Assembly (NCBI GenBank): GCA_040756085.1
Contig: JBFMAE010000211.1
Coordinates: forward strand, 1-30,300
Reading direction: 5' to 3'
Length of the DNA stretch: 30,300 nt
Source of the DNA: JBFMAE01 sp040756085
Lineage (GTDB): Bacteria; Desulfobacterota; BSN033; UBA1163
Made by a program: the position numbers and the translations under genes. How positions within the stretch are numbered: the stretch's first letter is position 1; every line of letters starts with the position of its first letter. Under the pieces are notes generated by a model. That model had not been told where the DNA came from. It ran no database searches and saw only the letters and a list, made by a program, of their open reading frames with translations. Below, one piece after another: positions 21,971 to 29,973 of the stretch.

Positions 21971-23815
21971 ATGTCCAGCTACGCAGGTCAATTTCTTCGA
22001 ATCGATCTCACAAAAAAATCTTTTCAGGTTGAACCTATCCCGGAAAAGATGAAAAAGGATTGGGTGGGAGGCCGGGGGTTTGGAATCCGGTATCTTTATG
22101 AGGAGATCAAACCCGGGATCGACCCCCTGGGACCAGAAAATAAACTCTTTTTTGTGACAGGTGTGATTGGCGGGACGACTGCCCAGGGGTTCTCCCGATA
22201 TATCGTGATGGGCAAAAGCCCTTCCACCGGATGTGTGGGCAGAGCAGTGGGAGGTGGACATTTCGGAGCTCAGATCAAGTTCTCAGGCTATGACTTCCTT
22301 TTAGTGGAAGGGGCATCCGATCGCCCAATCTATCTTTATATCGATGAGAGGGAGGTCAAGTTTCTCGATGCCTCTGGTCTATGGGGCCTGGATACCCAAG
22401 AGACTCAGGCCAAGATCACAGAAATCCACGGCCCAGCCGCTCAGTCCGCTTGCATCGGACCAGCGGGAGAGAATTTAGTTCGGTTCGCCACGATCACCCA
22501 TGGCCGTCGAACTGCCTCTCGTTGTGGCATGGGAACGGTCATGGGATCAAAAAAATTGAAAGCCATTGTCATCCAGGCCAAAGGAAGAATCATTCCTGAA
22601 AACCCCGAGGCCTTTAAGGAGGCTGTCGAAAAACAGATATCGATCCTGAAGACTCACCCGAGAAGGGTTCGGATGACTGATTACGGAACGACCACCTTAG
22701 TGGAGGTAGCGGACAAACTGGGTTGCTACCCTACTCGAAATTTCAATGCCGGCCGGATGGAAGGAATTGAAAGGCTCTTCCCTGAAGAATTCGCTAAGAG
22801 CAAGTTGAAAAATTTTGGATGCTACAGTTGTATGACCCGCTGTGGACAGGTGCATGAGGTGAAGGAGGGCTCCTTTAAAGGGGCCTATAGCGAAGGACCG
22901 GAGTATGAGACGATCTGGGCCTTTGGAGGCCAGGTAGGAAATAATGACCTTGGAGCAATTGTAGCAGCAGATAGCCTCTGCGATCATCTTGGTATTGATA
23001 CGATCAGTACGGGCAATATCATCGGGTTCGCCTTCGAACTCTATGAGAAGGGAATCCTCACTCAAAAAGAGGCTAATGGCCTCGATCTCCGTTGGGGAAA
23101 TACCCAATCGATCCTCAGCCTGGTTGAAAAAATTGGACGAAGGGAAGGCTTTGGAAGGCTTCTGGGGGAGGGGGTGAAAAGGGCCGCAGAGCAGATCGGT
23201 CGGGGAGCGGAATATTATGCGATGCATTCCAAAGGCCTCGAACTGCCTGCTTATGAACCCCGTTCCATCAAAGGTTACGGTCTCAGTTATGCAACCTCCA
23301 ACATTGGAGGAAGCCATATGTACGGAAGACCGAGACAGGAACTCTATGGGACTTCGGATCCAAGACCTGTGGATCGATTTGCCGATGAAGGTAAAGGGGA
23401 TATTGTGGCCCTCGTCCAAAAACAGCAGGCAGCCGAAGAAGTGGTGATCGTTTGTACATTTGGAAACTCTGGTCTCACCGGTCCCCTTCTAAGCGATCTC
23501 CTCGCTGCCGGTTCTGGCTATGAGGAATTCAGAGACCCAACCTATATTGAAAAGGTGGGGGAACGGATCATCTGCTTAGAAAGATGTTTCAATGTGAGGG
23601 AAGGCTTTGACCGTAAAGAGGATACGCTACCCCAGAGGATGTTCATCGAACCCCTTCTCAATGCTGCGGATGCAACGGGTCAGATGATCCGAAAGATGGA
23701 TACCCTTTTGGACGAATACTATGATGCTTTTGGCTACGATCAACATGGCAGACCCACTTTTCAGAGATTGGACCAACTGGGTTTGAAGGAGGTGACGAAA
23801 GATTTGTCTATCTGA
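21971..23815 (+). CDS. Aldehyde:ferredoxin oxidoreductase, tungsten-type
   Basis: A 614-aa AOR-family enzyme, which interconverts aldehydes and carboxylates with ferredoxin using a tungsten (or molybdenum) bis-pterin. The N-terminal domain is typical (GQFLRIDLTKKSF, GGRGFGIRYLYEEI, SRYIVMGKSPSTGCVGRAVGGG). The [4Fe-4S] site is visible as CYSCMTRC at about residues 283-290, with a distal Cys in VIVCTFGNSGL. GSHMYGRPRQEL and the GRASRCGMG-like TASRCGMGTVMGSKKLKAI are also family features. It starts at ATG after AAGGAAG. Flanking direct repeats (21834-21924, 23821-23904) suggest past duplication. The aldehyde is unknown; it may handle an aromatic aldehyde or carboxylate made by neighbouring enzymes. 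Confidence 0.94.
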   Translation: MSSYAGQFLRIDLTKKSFQVEPIPEKMKKDWVGGRGFGIRYLYEEIKPGIDPLGPENKLFFVTGVIGGTTAQGFSRYIVMGKSPSTGCVGRAVGGGHFGAQIKFSGYDFLLVEGASDRPIYLYIDEREVKFLDASGLWGLDTQETQAKITEIHGPAAQSACIGPAGENLVRFATITHGRRTASRCGMGTVMGSKKLKAIVIQAKGRIIPENPEAFKEAVEKQISILKTHPRRVRMTDYGTTTLVEVADKLGCYPTRNFNAGRMEGIERLFPEEFAKSKLKNFGCYSCMTRCGQVHEVKEGSFKGAYSEGPEYETIWAFGGQVGNNDLGAIVAADSLCDHLGIDTISTGNIIGFAFELYEKGILTQKEANGLDLRWGNTQSILSLVEKIGRREGFGRLLGEGVKRAAEQIGRGAEYYAMHSKGLELPAYEPRSIKGYGLSYATSNIGGSHMYGRPRQELYGTSDPRPVDRFADEGKGDIVALVQKQQAAEEVVIVCTFGNSGLTGPLLSDLLAAGSGYEEFRDPTYIEKVGERIICLERCFNVREGFDRKEDTLPQRMFIEPLLNAADATGQMIRKMDTLLDEYYDAFGYDQHGRPTFQRLDQLGLKEVTKDLSI

Positions 23816-23820
23816 CCTCA

Positions 23821-23904
23821 GGTGAAAGCAATTTCATCATGGGTCATCCTCTTTTAATGGTGGGAGGGCGATGTGCTGAATCCCTCATCATCAGGATTCA
23901 GCCT
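23821..23904 (+). pseudogene. Relic of a short-chain dehydrogenase 3' end
   Basis: This stretch aligns with the 3' end of the SDR gene plus its downstream spacer (21834-21924). It reads ESNFIMGHPLLM-(frame change)-GGR against ESDFITGQTLLVDGGR. After the old stop-codon position, a shared GGATTCAGCCTT occurs at the same 12-nt distance. A small deletion breaks the frame. It is the remnant of a second SDR copy or of a tandem duplication around the aldehyde oxidoreductase. Confidence 0.7.
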
Positions 23905-24026
23905 TCAAAATTTCAACCTATTATTTTTAATTTGAGTTATTATGTTTTCCGAAGGCGCCATTGTTGCTTCAAAACAGAGGGCGGGAAGGTGACCGAACCA
24001 GGCAACATGGCTGGGAGGTGATTCAA

Positions 24027-25073
24027 ATGAGGGGTAAGGTCATTTTCTGGTTTGATGAAGTAGGGCGGGAGAGCAGCCAAGTAGTGGGCGGAAAATGTGC
24101 CAACTTAGGTGCAATGATTCAAATGGGGATGCGTGTCCCTCCTGGGTTTGCCATCAGCGCTGAGGCTTATCAATGGTTCATTGAAGACACGGGAGTCGCT
24201 TTGGAAATATCCCACTACATTGAAAGCCTTGGCAAGATTGAGGGAATTAAACAATTGGAGGAAACGAGCAGAACCATCCGTACCATAATAGAGAGCAAGG
24301 GGATCCCTGAAGATTTAAAGGAAAAAATAAGTTTGGCATATCGAACCCTGTGTGCTAAGGTGGGAATTCCTGACGTTCCGGTGGCGGTGAGATCCAGTGG
24401 CTTGGTTGAAGACTCAGCCAGCGCCAGTTATGCTGGCCAGTTTGAGACGTTTCTCAATGTCAAAGGTGAAGTGGAGGTGGTTGATAAAGTAAAAAAGGTA
24501 TGGTCCAGTAGTTTCACAACTCGTGCCATAGGCTACCGGGCTAAAAGGGGGATCCCGGTCGGAGCAGAGGTGTTGTTGGGTGTTGGTGTATTAAAGATGG
24601 TAAACCCCCGCTGCGCAGGCATTGGCTTTACCATCGACCCTGTTAGTGGCAGTACCTCTAAGATAATCATTGAAGCTAATTGGGGGTTGGGAGAAGGGGT
24701 CGTTAGTGGGGCAACTCAAGTGGATAGATATGTGGTAGACAAAGACACGTTAGAGATAAAAGAAAGTACAATAGGTAATAAGGAAACTCGGGTCGTGAGC
24801 AAAGAAAAGGGAACGATTATCGAAGAAGTCGCCGTCGACAAGCGGCTAATTTCCTGCATGGCGGACGAGGAGGTCAAGGAGGTGTCAAGACTGGCTAAAC
24901 TCCTTGAGGAGCAATTAGGCAGTCCGCAGGATATCGAATGGGCCATTGACAATGATTTGCTCTTTCCTCAAAATGTTGTTTTACTTCAAACTCGTCCTGT
25001 AACCGCTATAGTGAAGAAGAGCGCCACTGACAAAATCTTAGACTTAATGTTAAGCCGGCTGTATAGAAGATAA
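24027..25073 (+). CDS. PEP/pyruvate-binding protein, phenylphosphate synthase subunit B-like, second copy
   Basis: A 348-aa stand-alone ATP-binding domain of the PEP synthase family, paralogous to 4194-3127. Landmarks: GGKCANLGAMIQMGMRVPPGFA at the start, VPVAVRSSGLVEDSASASYAGQ, GFTIDPVSGSTSK, NWGLGEGVVSG and a C-terminal GSPQDIEWA with LLQTRPVTAI. The start was chosen at the ATG after GGGAGGTGA, 22 codons within the longest frame, because the leader overlaps the relic region. It precedes its A-like partner, the reverse of the order in the first pair, with 141 bp between. It should provide the ATP-dependent phosphorylating half of a two-subunit synthase. Confidence 0.83.
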   Translation: MRGKVIFWFDEVGRESSQVVGGKCANLGAMIQMGMRVPPGFAISAEAYQWFIEDTGVALEISHYIESLGKIEGIKQLEETSRTIRTIIESKGIPEDLKEKISLAYRTLCAKVGIPDVPVAVRSSGLVEDSASASYAGQFETFLNVKGEVEVVDKVKKVWSSSFTTRAIGYRAKRGIPVGAEVLLGVGVLKMVNPRCAGIGFTIDPVSGSTSKIIIEANWGLGEGVVSGATQVDRYVVDKDTLEIKESTIGNKETRVVSKEKGTIIEEVAVDKRLISCMADEEVKEVSRLAKLLEEQLGSPQDIEWAIDNDLLFPQNVVLLQTRPVTAIVKKSATDKILDLMLSRLYRR

Positions 25074-25120
25074 CAAAATGCCCTACTCGCTAAGGGAAAG
25101 CTCCATAAAAAAGGGTCAGA

Positions 25121-25134
25121 AAGGAGGTGTGAGT
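25121..25134 (+). promoter_or_regulatory. Orphan strong ribosome binding site
   Basis: AAGGAGGTGTGAG lies between the two second-copy synthase genes but is followed only by TTG-AGA-TAG. The A-like gene has its own AAAGGAGGG 80 bp further on. It may mark the start of a lost small gene. Confidence 0.4.
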
Positions 25135-25214
25135 TGAGATAGCTATTGAGAAGCCGAATTCAGTTATTCAAAGGTCAAAGTTTCAACCATAACACAACGA
25201 AAGGAGGGAATAAA

Positions 25215-26948
25215 ATGACAGCAGAAAAGATGCCGAGAGAGGTAACTAAACCAGTATGGGATGTCACACCTGGGCTTGACTTCGATCCTGAAGTCGATTT
25301 AAAGGTGATACCGTCTTGGTTCATAGATGCGACGCATTCGGTTCCAGCTTGGACACCGATGTTTGCGTGGTTTTGGAACAAGTACTGCAGCCATGGTCTA
25401 AAGTACTGTGCCAACATGCTGAGCTTGCCCAGCTGTAAAGGCTGGGAGTGGCGAACATTACATGGTCATGGTTATGCTGGCTTCGTCGTAGTGAGGGACC
25501 CCGAAGAAATCAAACGACGCGAGGTCAAATTTAGAGAGGCACTGCGTCCGTTCATCGAGGATTTTGACGGGGTTTGGAAAAAATACCAAGACGAGATCAT
25601 GGCTATCTACAAGCCGCTGCGAGAATTTGACTACGATAAAGCAACAAATGCCGAGCTTCTATATAAACTTTGGGAATGTATTAAGATGTACGCCCGGCAT
25701 TGGGAGATACACTTTGTCGGGATGTATGTTTCCTATAACGCCTGGCTGCTGTTTGAGGGATTATGCAAGGAACAGTTTAACCTCACTGACCAAGATCCTG
25801 AGTTCCAGAAACTCCTCATCGGTTTTGACAACAAAATATACCAAAATGACCGAGACCTATGGCAATTTGCTCAAGATGCTATGAAGGCAGGCCTGGCGAA
25901 CATCTTCCTCACCTCCGAGCCTAAAGCTAAAGAAGTGATTCCAAAGCTGGAGCAAACAGAAGCCGGAAGAAAATTTATTAAAAAACTTCGCGATTGGCTA
26001 AATGTGAACGGGTGGAGGATGCAGCGCATGGCGGAGATCAATGAGCCGTGTTGGGTTGAGGATCCTTCTCCAGTTATATTCTACATAAAAAGCTACATAG
26101 AGAAAGGTGGAGGGTTTGACCTCGAAGGGACGCGACGAAAGTTAGCCGAGGAAAGGGAGAAAGCAGTAGCAACATTCACAAAAAAGGTGCCTGCAGAGCA
26201 AAAGGAATGGTTCCTCGCCTTAATAAGGCTGGCTCAAAAGGCAAGCTCCTATAGCGAGGAACATAACTGGTACCTGGACTTATATGCTCATGCGATGATC
26301 CGTCGTTGCTGCTTAGGAATAGGAAGAAGGCTGACTCAAGCGGGCACTATCGCTAAACCTGAAGACATCTTCTTCCTAAACCCAGACGAGGTTGAGAGAG
26401 TGATAATGGTTCCCGAAATCCATGATTTGCGCTATATCGTGAACCGGCGGCGTAAAGAGTATGAGGAGTGGCAAAAGGAAGACCTCGAGGGGCGCACCCC
26501 TCCTGTAATAACAACTCGAGCAAATATAGAAGAGGCGGTGATGACGGACATAATACCGGCAATGGATGCTATTGCCATAAAGATCGTGGTTGGCGACCTG
26601 CCTAAGGTACGACCCGAGTTAAAAGCTGATCTTTATGGGATCACTGGCTCGCCAGGGGAAGCTCAGGGACCAGCTCGGGTAGTCCTGAGCTATGAAGAGT
26701 TACCTCTGGTTCAACCGGGTGATGTATTGGTCGCCCCTTGCACTTATCCGAGTTGGACCCCTGTTTTTAGCCGAATCAATGCGGTGGTTATTGACCGGGG
26801 GGGAACCCTTTGCCATGCTGCCATCATCGGTCGTGAGTTCGGGATACCGGTGGTGACAAACACTTTTGAAGCTACAAAGAAAATCAGGTCCGGGATGAAG
26901 GTAAGAGTCAACGGAACCGAAGGGACGGTTTACATCCTGGAGAAATAA
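25215..26948 (+). CDS. PEP-utilising phosphohistidine-domain protein, phenylphosphate synthase subunit A-like, second copy
   Basis: A 577-aa paralogue of 6089-4242. The C-terminal mobile domain is intact: YGITGSPGEAQGPARVV, then CTYPSWTPVFSRINAVV, then GGTLCHAAIIGREFGIPVV with the phospho-accepting His at about residue 534. The N-terminal part is a large helical region rich in Trp and Tyr (TPMFAWFWNKY, CKGWEWRTLHGHGYAG, ARHWEIHFVGMY) that presumably binds the acceptor. Only modest similarity to the first copy in that part suggests a different substrate. The start is the ATG after AAAGGAGGG, 23 codons within the longest frame. It pairs with the upstream B-like gene. Confidence 0.82.
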   Translation: MTAEKMPREVTKPVWDVTPGLDFDPEVDLKVIPSWFIDATHSVPAWTPMFAWFWNKYCSHGLKYCANMLSLPSCKGWEWRTLHGHGYAGFVVVRDPEEIKRREVKFREALRPFIEDFDGVWKKYQDEIMAIYKPLREFDYDKATNAELLYKLWECIKMYARHWEIHFVGMYVSYNAWLLFEGLCKEQFNLTDQDPEFQKLLIGFDNKIYQNDRDLWQFAQDAMKAGLANIFLTSEPKAKEVIPKLEQTEAGRKFIKKLRDWLNVNGWRMQRMAEINEPCWVEDPSPVIFYIKSYIEKGGGFDLEGTRRKLAEEREKAVATFTKKVPAEQKEWFLALIRLAQKASSYSEEHNWYLDLYAHAMIRRCCLGIGRRLTQAGTIAKPEDIFFLNPDEVERVIMVPEIHDLRYIVNRRRKEYEEWQKEDLEGRTPPVITTRANIEEAVMTDIIPAMDAIAIKIVVGDLPKVRPELKADLYGITGSPGEAQGPARVVLSYEELPLVQPGDVLVAPCTYPSWTPVFSRINAVVIDRGGTLCHAAIIGREFGIPVVTNTFEATKKIRSGMKVRVNGTEGTVYILEK

Positions 26949-27299
26949 AAGAGGTTATAGGGAGATCTCTCTGAAACCCCGAGACGTTGCGGTGATTGAA
27001 GCCGGGATCATGAGAACCCTCTCTGAAATCCCATTGAATGATATCAAGGCTTTGGAGGAAGCGGGGGCGTCAAATTCGAGATCTTGTCGAATCGGCCCCC
27101 ATTTCTGATGAAAACAATAACCAAATTCCAAGCACCTGCCTTCGCCGAAGCGGTTTGCCTACGCTGAAGCTTTAGCGCAAGCAGGCTTCGCGCAGGCAGG
27201 GATTTGGTTATTGGGATTTAATTTAATGTGTGATGGTTAGCCACTTACGATATCCTTCTTATAAAAAAAGGATAGATCGACTATAATAGGAGGACAATG
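26949..27299. other. Intergenic region with gene relic and palindromic repeat
   Basis: About 350 bp without an intact gene. At 26969-27108 an open stretch without a normal start reads EISLKPRDVAVIEAGIMR and then SEIPLNDIKALEEAG before losing its character. It may be the tail of a decayed gene of a family I cannot name. The right half holds the AATAACCAAATTCC palindromic element. A ribosome site AGGAGG precedes the next gene. Confidence 0.45.
27116..27219. repeat. AATAACCAAATTCCAAGC palindromic element, copy 2
   Basis: The left arm AATAACCAAATTCCAAGC (27116-27133) is inverted as GATTTGGTTATTGGG (27201-27215), with CCTGCC...GGCAGG inside and a GC-rich core containing several short inverted repeats built on CTTCGC/GCGAAG. 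About 100 bp, no ORF, and partly repeated at 20817. It resembles a small non-coding mobile element or REP-like sequence. Confidence 0.6.
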
Positions 27300-27620
27300 A
27301 TGTATGTCCGAATGACCTTTTTTAAGTTGAAAAATGGAAAGATGGAGGAGCTGCGTAACCTTTACAACAAGGAAGTCATTTCTGCCCACAAAGACCACAA
27401 GGGAATTCGGTTTGTCCATCTCCTTGAGTCTTTGGACAATAAAGACGAAGGGGTTTCTGTCACCGCATGGGACACCAAGGCAGACGTAGAGGCCTATGAA
27501 AAGAGTGGCGACTACGAAAAATTGGTGGTAAAATTCAAAGACCTCTATGCCGAGGACCCTGTGCTCAAATCTTATGAGGTGACCGCCAGCTCTGAACCCA
27601 TCATCCTTCGTATATTTTAA
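27300..27620 (+). CDS. Antibiotic biosynthesis monooxygenase (ABM)-fold protein
   Basis: A 106-aa protein with the ferredoxin-like ABM fold, judged from YVRMTFFKLKNGKMEELRNLYN, the GIRFVHLLESLDNKDEGVSVTAWDTKADVEAYEKS core and the KLVVKFKDLY helix. Members include small monooxygenases and heme-degrading enzymes that need no separate cofactor, but many have unknown roles. Two ATGs are adjacent; the second (27300) is better spaced from AGGAGG, and the first would add one Met. It appears to be a single-gene unit. Confidence 0.75.
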   Translation: MYVRMTFFKLKNGKMEELRNLYNKEVISAHKDHKGIRFVHLLESLDNKDEGVSVTAWDTKADVEAYEKSGDYEKLVVKFKDLYAEDPVLKSYEVTASSEPIILRIF

Positions 27621-27785
27621 TCCCAGAGGGAGAAGATGATCTTCTTATTTAATCAACGATTCTAGCAGCCACATCCTTGCCTCAACAGGACGAATCGAGT
27701 TACCTTTTATCCTTGGCGAGATGACGAAAAGCTTCTGACCTAAAATTTCAAAGCTCAACGCTGAAAGGCCAATCATTTAAACATC

Positions 27786-28361
27786 ATGAAGATAAAACCG
27801 ATCTATCAAAAAATTTATGAACGGGCAAAACCTTTCCTTCGAACTAGAAAAAATCTCATCCATACTAAGATCGCACTCCAGTTTGCTTTAAGACTTTTAA
27901 AACAGGAGGGAGGCGATGAGGAGGTTGTCATCCCTGCGATCCTTCTCCACGACGTGGGTTGGAAAACAATTCCTGAAAACTTACATCTCACCGCGTTCGG
28001 TCCATATCCATCCAATCCAACACTGGCAAGAGTTCACGAGGTGAAGGGGTCAAAAATTGCGATGGCGATCCTAAAGGGATTGCATTATCCTCCTGAAAAG
28101 GTGGAGGAGATCTGTCAGATTATTCGGGGTCACGACACGAGGAAAAAGCCCATCTCGCAAAACGATCGGATCGTTAAGGATGCGGACAAGCTGTCTCGAT
28201 ATTCTCGAAGAGGCTTACTCATCGATTTGACCAGGTTTCGTATTTCCCGTTTAGAACATCTGTCCTTTTTGGAGGGGAAAATAAACCAGTGGTTTCTAAC
28301 GAACACAGGAAAGGAGTTGGCGGTAAAGGAGATCAATCTCAGGAAACGTGAGAAGGTCTGA
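27786..28361 (+). CDS. HD-domain protein, putative metal-dependent phosphohydrolase
   Basis: A 191-aa HD-superfamily protein. Metal-binding residues are seen as H in NLIHTKIALQFA (about 26), the HD pair in AILLHDVGW (about 54-55), HEVKGSKIA (about 84) and IIRGHD (about 115), followed by D in VKDADKLSRY. Such enzymes hydrolyse phosphate esters of nucleotides or small molecules. No second domain is present. Start ATG with little Shine-Dalgarno. It converges with the acyl-CoA dehydrogenase gene. No specific link to the rest of the cluster is evident. Confidence 0.85.
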   Translation: MKIKPIYQKIYERAKPFLRTRKNLIHTKIALQFALRLLKQEGGDEEVVIPAILLHDVGWKTIPENLHLTAFGPYPSNPTLARVHEVKGSKIAMAILKGLHYPPEKVEEICQIIRGHDTRKKPISQNDRIVKDADKLSRYSRRGLLIDLTRFRISRLEHLSFLEGKINQWFLTNTGKELAVKEINLRKREKV

Positions 28362-28435
28362 AAAGGTTTTGCAGGCCTGCAGTCATCCAGAATAAAATGG
28401 AAAGAGCGAATGAAGGGCACGTTGGGCCTTTCCGT

Positions 28436-29575
28436 CTATGCATAGGGGAGGAATTCTTTCCCTAAAAGTCCTTGCCCTATTTCCATCTTCAACGTAGCAT
28501 TGGCAATTTGAATTGCTTTCACATCCCTCAGGTAGCGCTCAAGAGGAAGTTCTTTTGAATACCCCAGTCCTCCGTACACATCCATTGCATGATTAACTAT
28601 TTTATAGGCTATCTCGCCACCGATCAGATTGGCCATCGCTGCCCAGACCGAAGCTTCAACCGAATTTTTCTCGATTAAGGACAGGGCGTTATAGCATACA
28701 AGTCTTGCCGCTTCGAGTAATGTATAATCCTCTGCTAATCTAAATTGAATGCCTTCAAATTTCCCCAAAGGCTTCCCAAATACTTTGCGGGTCTTTGAAT
28801 AACGGATTGCTGCTTCAAGGGCTTCCCGGGCCGTACCGAGCGCGATGAGGCCTGTAAGAGCCCTTTGCTCCTGGACCGTAGTTCTCAACATATCAAGGGC
28901 GTTGTTTTCTTCACCAATGAGATTCTCAGCCGGGACTCTGACATCATCTAAGGCAATATTTCCCCATTGGGTGGCTTTCCATCCAAAACCCTGGAGGCGT
29001 TGGAGATCTATCCCTGGCCTGTCCGCTTCTATGAAGAGGCAACTTATTCCGTCTCCGCCTTTCTCGGATGTTTTAACGAGGACAATAAATCCTTTAGCCA
29101 CTTCGGCAAAAGTGACCATCGACTTCTCGCCTCTGACAATATAAGCATCACCCTCGCGCTTTGCTGTGGTTTTAATGGCTCGGATTTCAGAACCGGCCTC
29201 TGCCTCTGTAGCTCCAAAGGCTATGATGCTGTTTCCCTTTGCAATATCTGGCAAATACAAATCTCTAATTTTTTTCGATGCATGCAGCAGCACCCTGCCA
29301 GTAACATTACACCCGCAGAGTATGATTGCGCAATTATGATCGAATCTGGCAATCTCTTCCATCGCTATTCCACCGGTGATGAGGTCTGCATCTCCTCCAC
29401 CATACAAGGCAGGAAGGCGTAATCCAGTCAACCCCATCTGGGCCATTTTTCTAACACTTTCCCAGGGGAACTCTTCGCAACTGTCCCAATGCGAGGCTTT
29501 AGGTGCTAATTCCTTGTTTGCAAACTCATTGACACTTTTCTTAACCAACCTTTGCTCTTCGGTAAGCTCAAACAT
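28436..29575 (-). CDS. Acyl-CoA dehydrogenase family protein with altered catalytic base
   Basis: A 379-aa flavoprotein of the acyl-CoA dehydrogenase family: FELTEEQRLVKKSVNEFANKELAP at the start, FGATEAEAGSEIRAIKTTA for the FAD/substrate strand, KVFGKPLGKFEGIQFRLAE, and MDVYGGLGYSKELPLERYLRDVKAIQIANATL near the end. In most family members the last motif reads YEGT with the Glu acting as base; here it reads ANAT, with Asn at about residue 359. The other known base position, just before the Arg of QEQRAL, is Gln. The start is the ATG behind AAGGACAGG, 28 codons inside the longest frame. Role probably in oxidising or reducing a CoA thioester of the local pathway, but chemistry may differ. Confidence 0.87.
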   Translation of the reverse strand: MFELTEEQRLVKKSVNEFANKELAPKASHWDSCEEFPWESVRKMAQMGLTGLRLPALYGGGDADLITGGIAMEEIARFDHNCAIILCGCNVTGRVLLHASKKIRDLYLPDIAKGNSIIAFGATEAEAGSEIRAIKTTAKREGDAYIVRGEKSMVTFAEVAKGFIVLVKTSEKGGDGISCLFIEADRPGIDLQRLQGFGWKATQWGNIALDDVRVPAENLIGEENNALDMLRTTVQEQRALTGLIALGTAREALEAAIRYSKTRKVFGKPLGKFEGIQFRLAEDYTLLEAARLVCYNALSLIEKNSVEASVWAAMANLIGGEIAYKIVNHAMDVYGGLGYSKELPLERYLRDVKAIQIANATLKMEIGQGLLGKEFLPYA

Positions 29576-29835
29576 GGTCCTGTCCTTTTTCTCCCGATGA
29601 TTATCTGAATTTCCCAAGATGCTTCTTTTCGCTATCCTCCACGATCGATTGCCTTTCAAAATTCAAAAGGAAGAAAAATGGGAAATGTCCACTCTGTTCG
29701 TTGTGGAAGAAATAGGGTGCATCTCTTCTCATAGAACAACACAACCAGAAAGGAGCCGTCAACAAAAATATTACGAATTGACGGGGATGTCAAGGATTGA
29801 CAGAGAGAGCTCTGAAAAACTATCTTTCGCTCTCT

Positions 29836-29859
29836 GATTTCTGGACTTTTTCAGAAATC
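29836..29859. repeat. Dispersed hairpin repeat GATTTCTG-N8-CAGAAATC, copy 2
   Basis: Eight-bp perfect stem (29836-29843 with 29852-29859) whose loop and right flank match the element at 19095-19122 except for one loop base. It lies 138 bp upstream of the CoA-ligase-like start. Confidence 0.7.
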
Positions 29860-29881
29860 TCACAGAGACTGCTTAAAGCAG

Positions 29882-29919
29882 ATTAATTTGTTGACAACAT
29901 TTTGTCAAATTAATAAAAT
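29882..29919 (+). promoter_or_regulatory. Promoter with overlapping palindromic operator for the CoA-ligase-like gene
   Basis: TTGACA (29891-29896), a 17-bp spacer and TAAAAT (29914-29919) form a near-consensus sigma70 promoter. It is overlaid by two inverted repeats: ATTAATTTG (29882-29890) with CAAATTAAT (29906-29914), and TTGACA with TGTCAA (29903-29908). A repressor bound there would cover both promoter boxes. Confidence 0.65.
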
Positions 29920-29973
29920 TTTGGCCAGCATTCAAAATGTCAGAGCAAAATCTAAAGAGATTGGAGAGGGCAA

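Larger units (their letters stand above)
29576..29973. other. Divergent intergenic region between acyl-CoA dehydrogenase and CoA ligase
   Basis: About 400 bp without a supported gene; a short frame at 29619-29837 has no ribosome site or recognisable product. It contains a copy of the dispersed GATTTCTG hairpin and the promoter/operator of the CoA-ligase-like gene. Confidence 0.6.

Noticed and set aside
22697..23419. Long antisense open frame of 240 codons within the aldehyde oxidoreductase gene
   Set aside because: It is the mirror of a strongly coding frame, has no ribosome site and no recognisable motif.
29619..29837. 72-aa open frame upstream of the CoA ligase gene
   Set aside because: No ribosome site, low-complexity composition and overlap with a dispersed hairpin.
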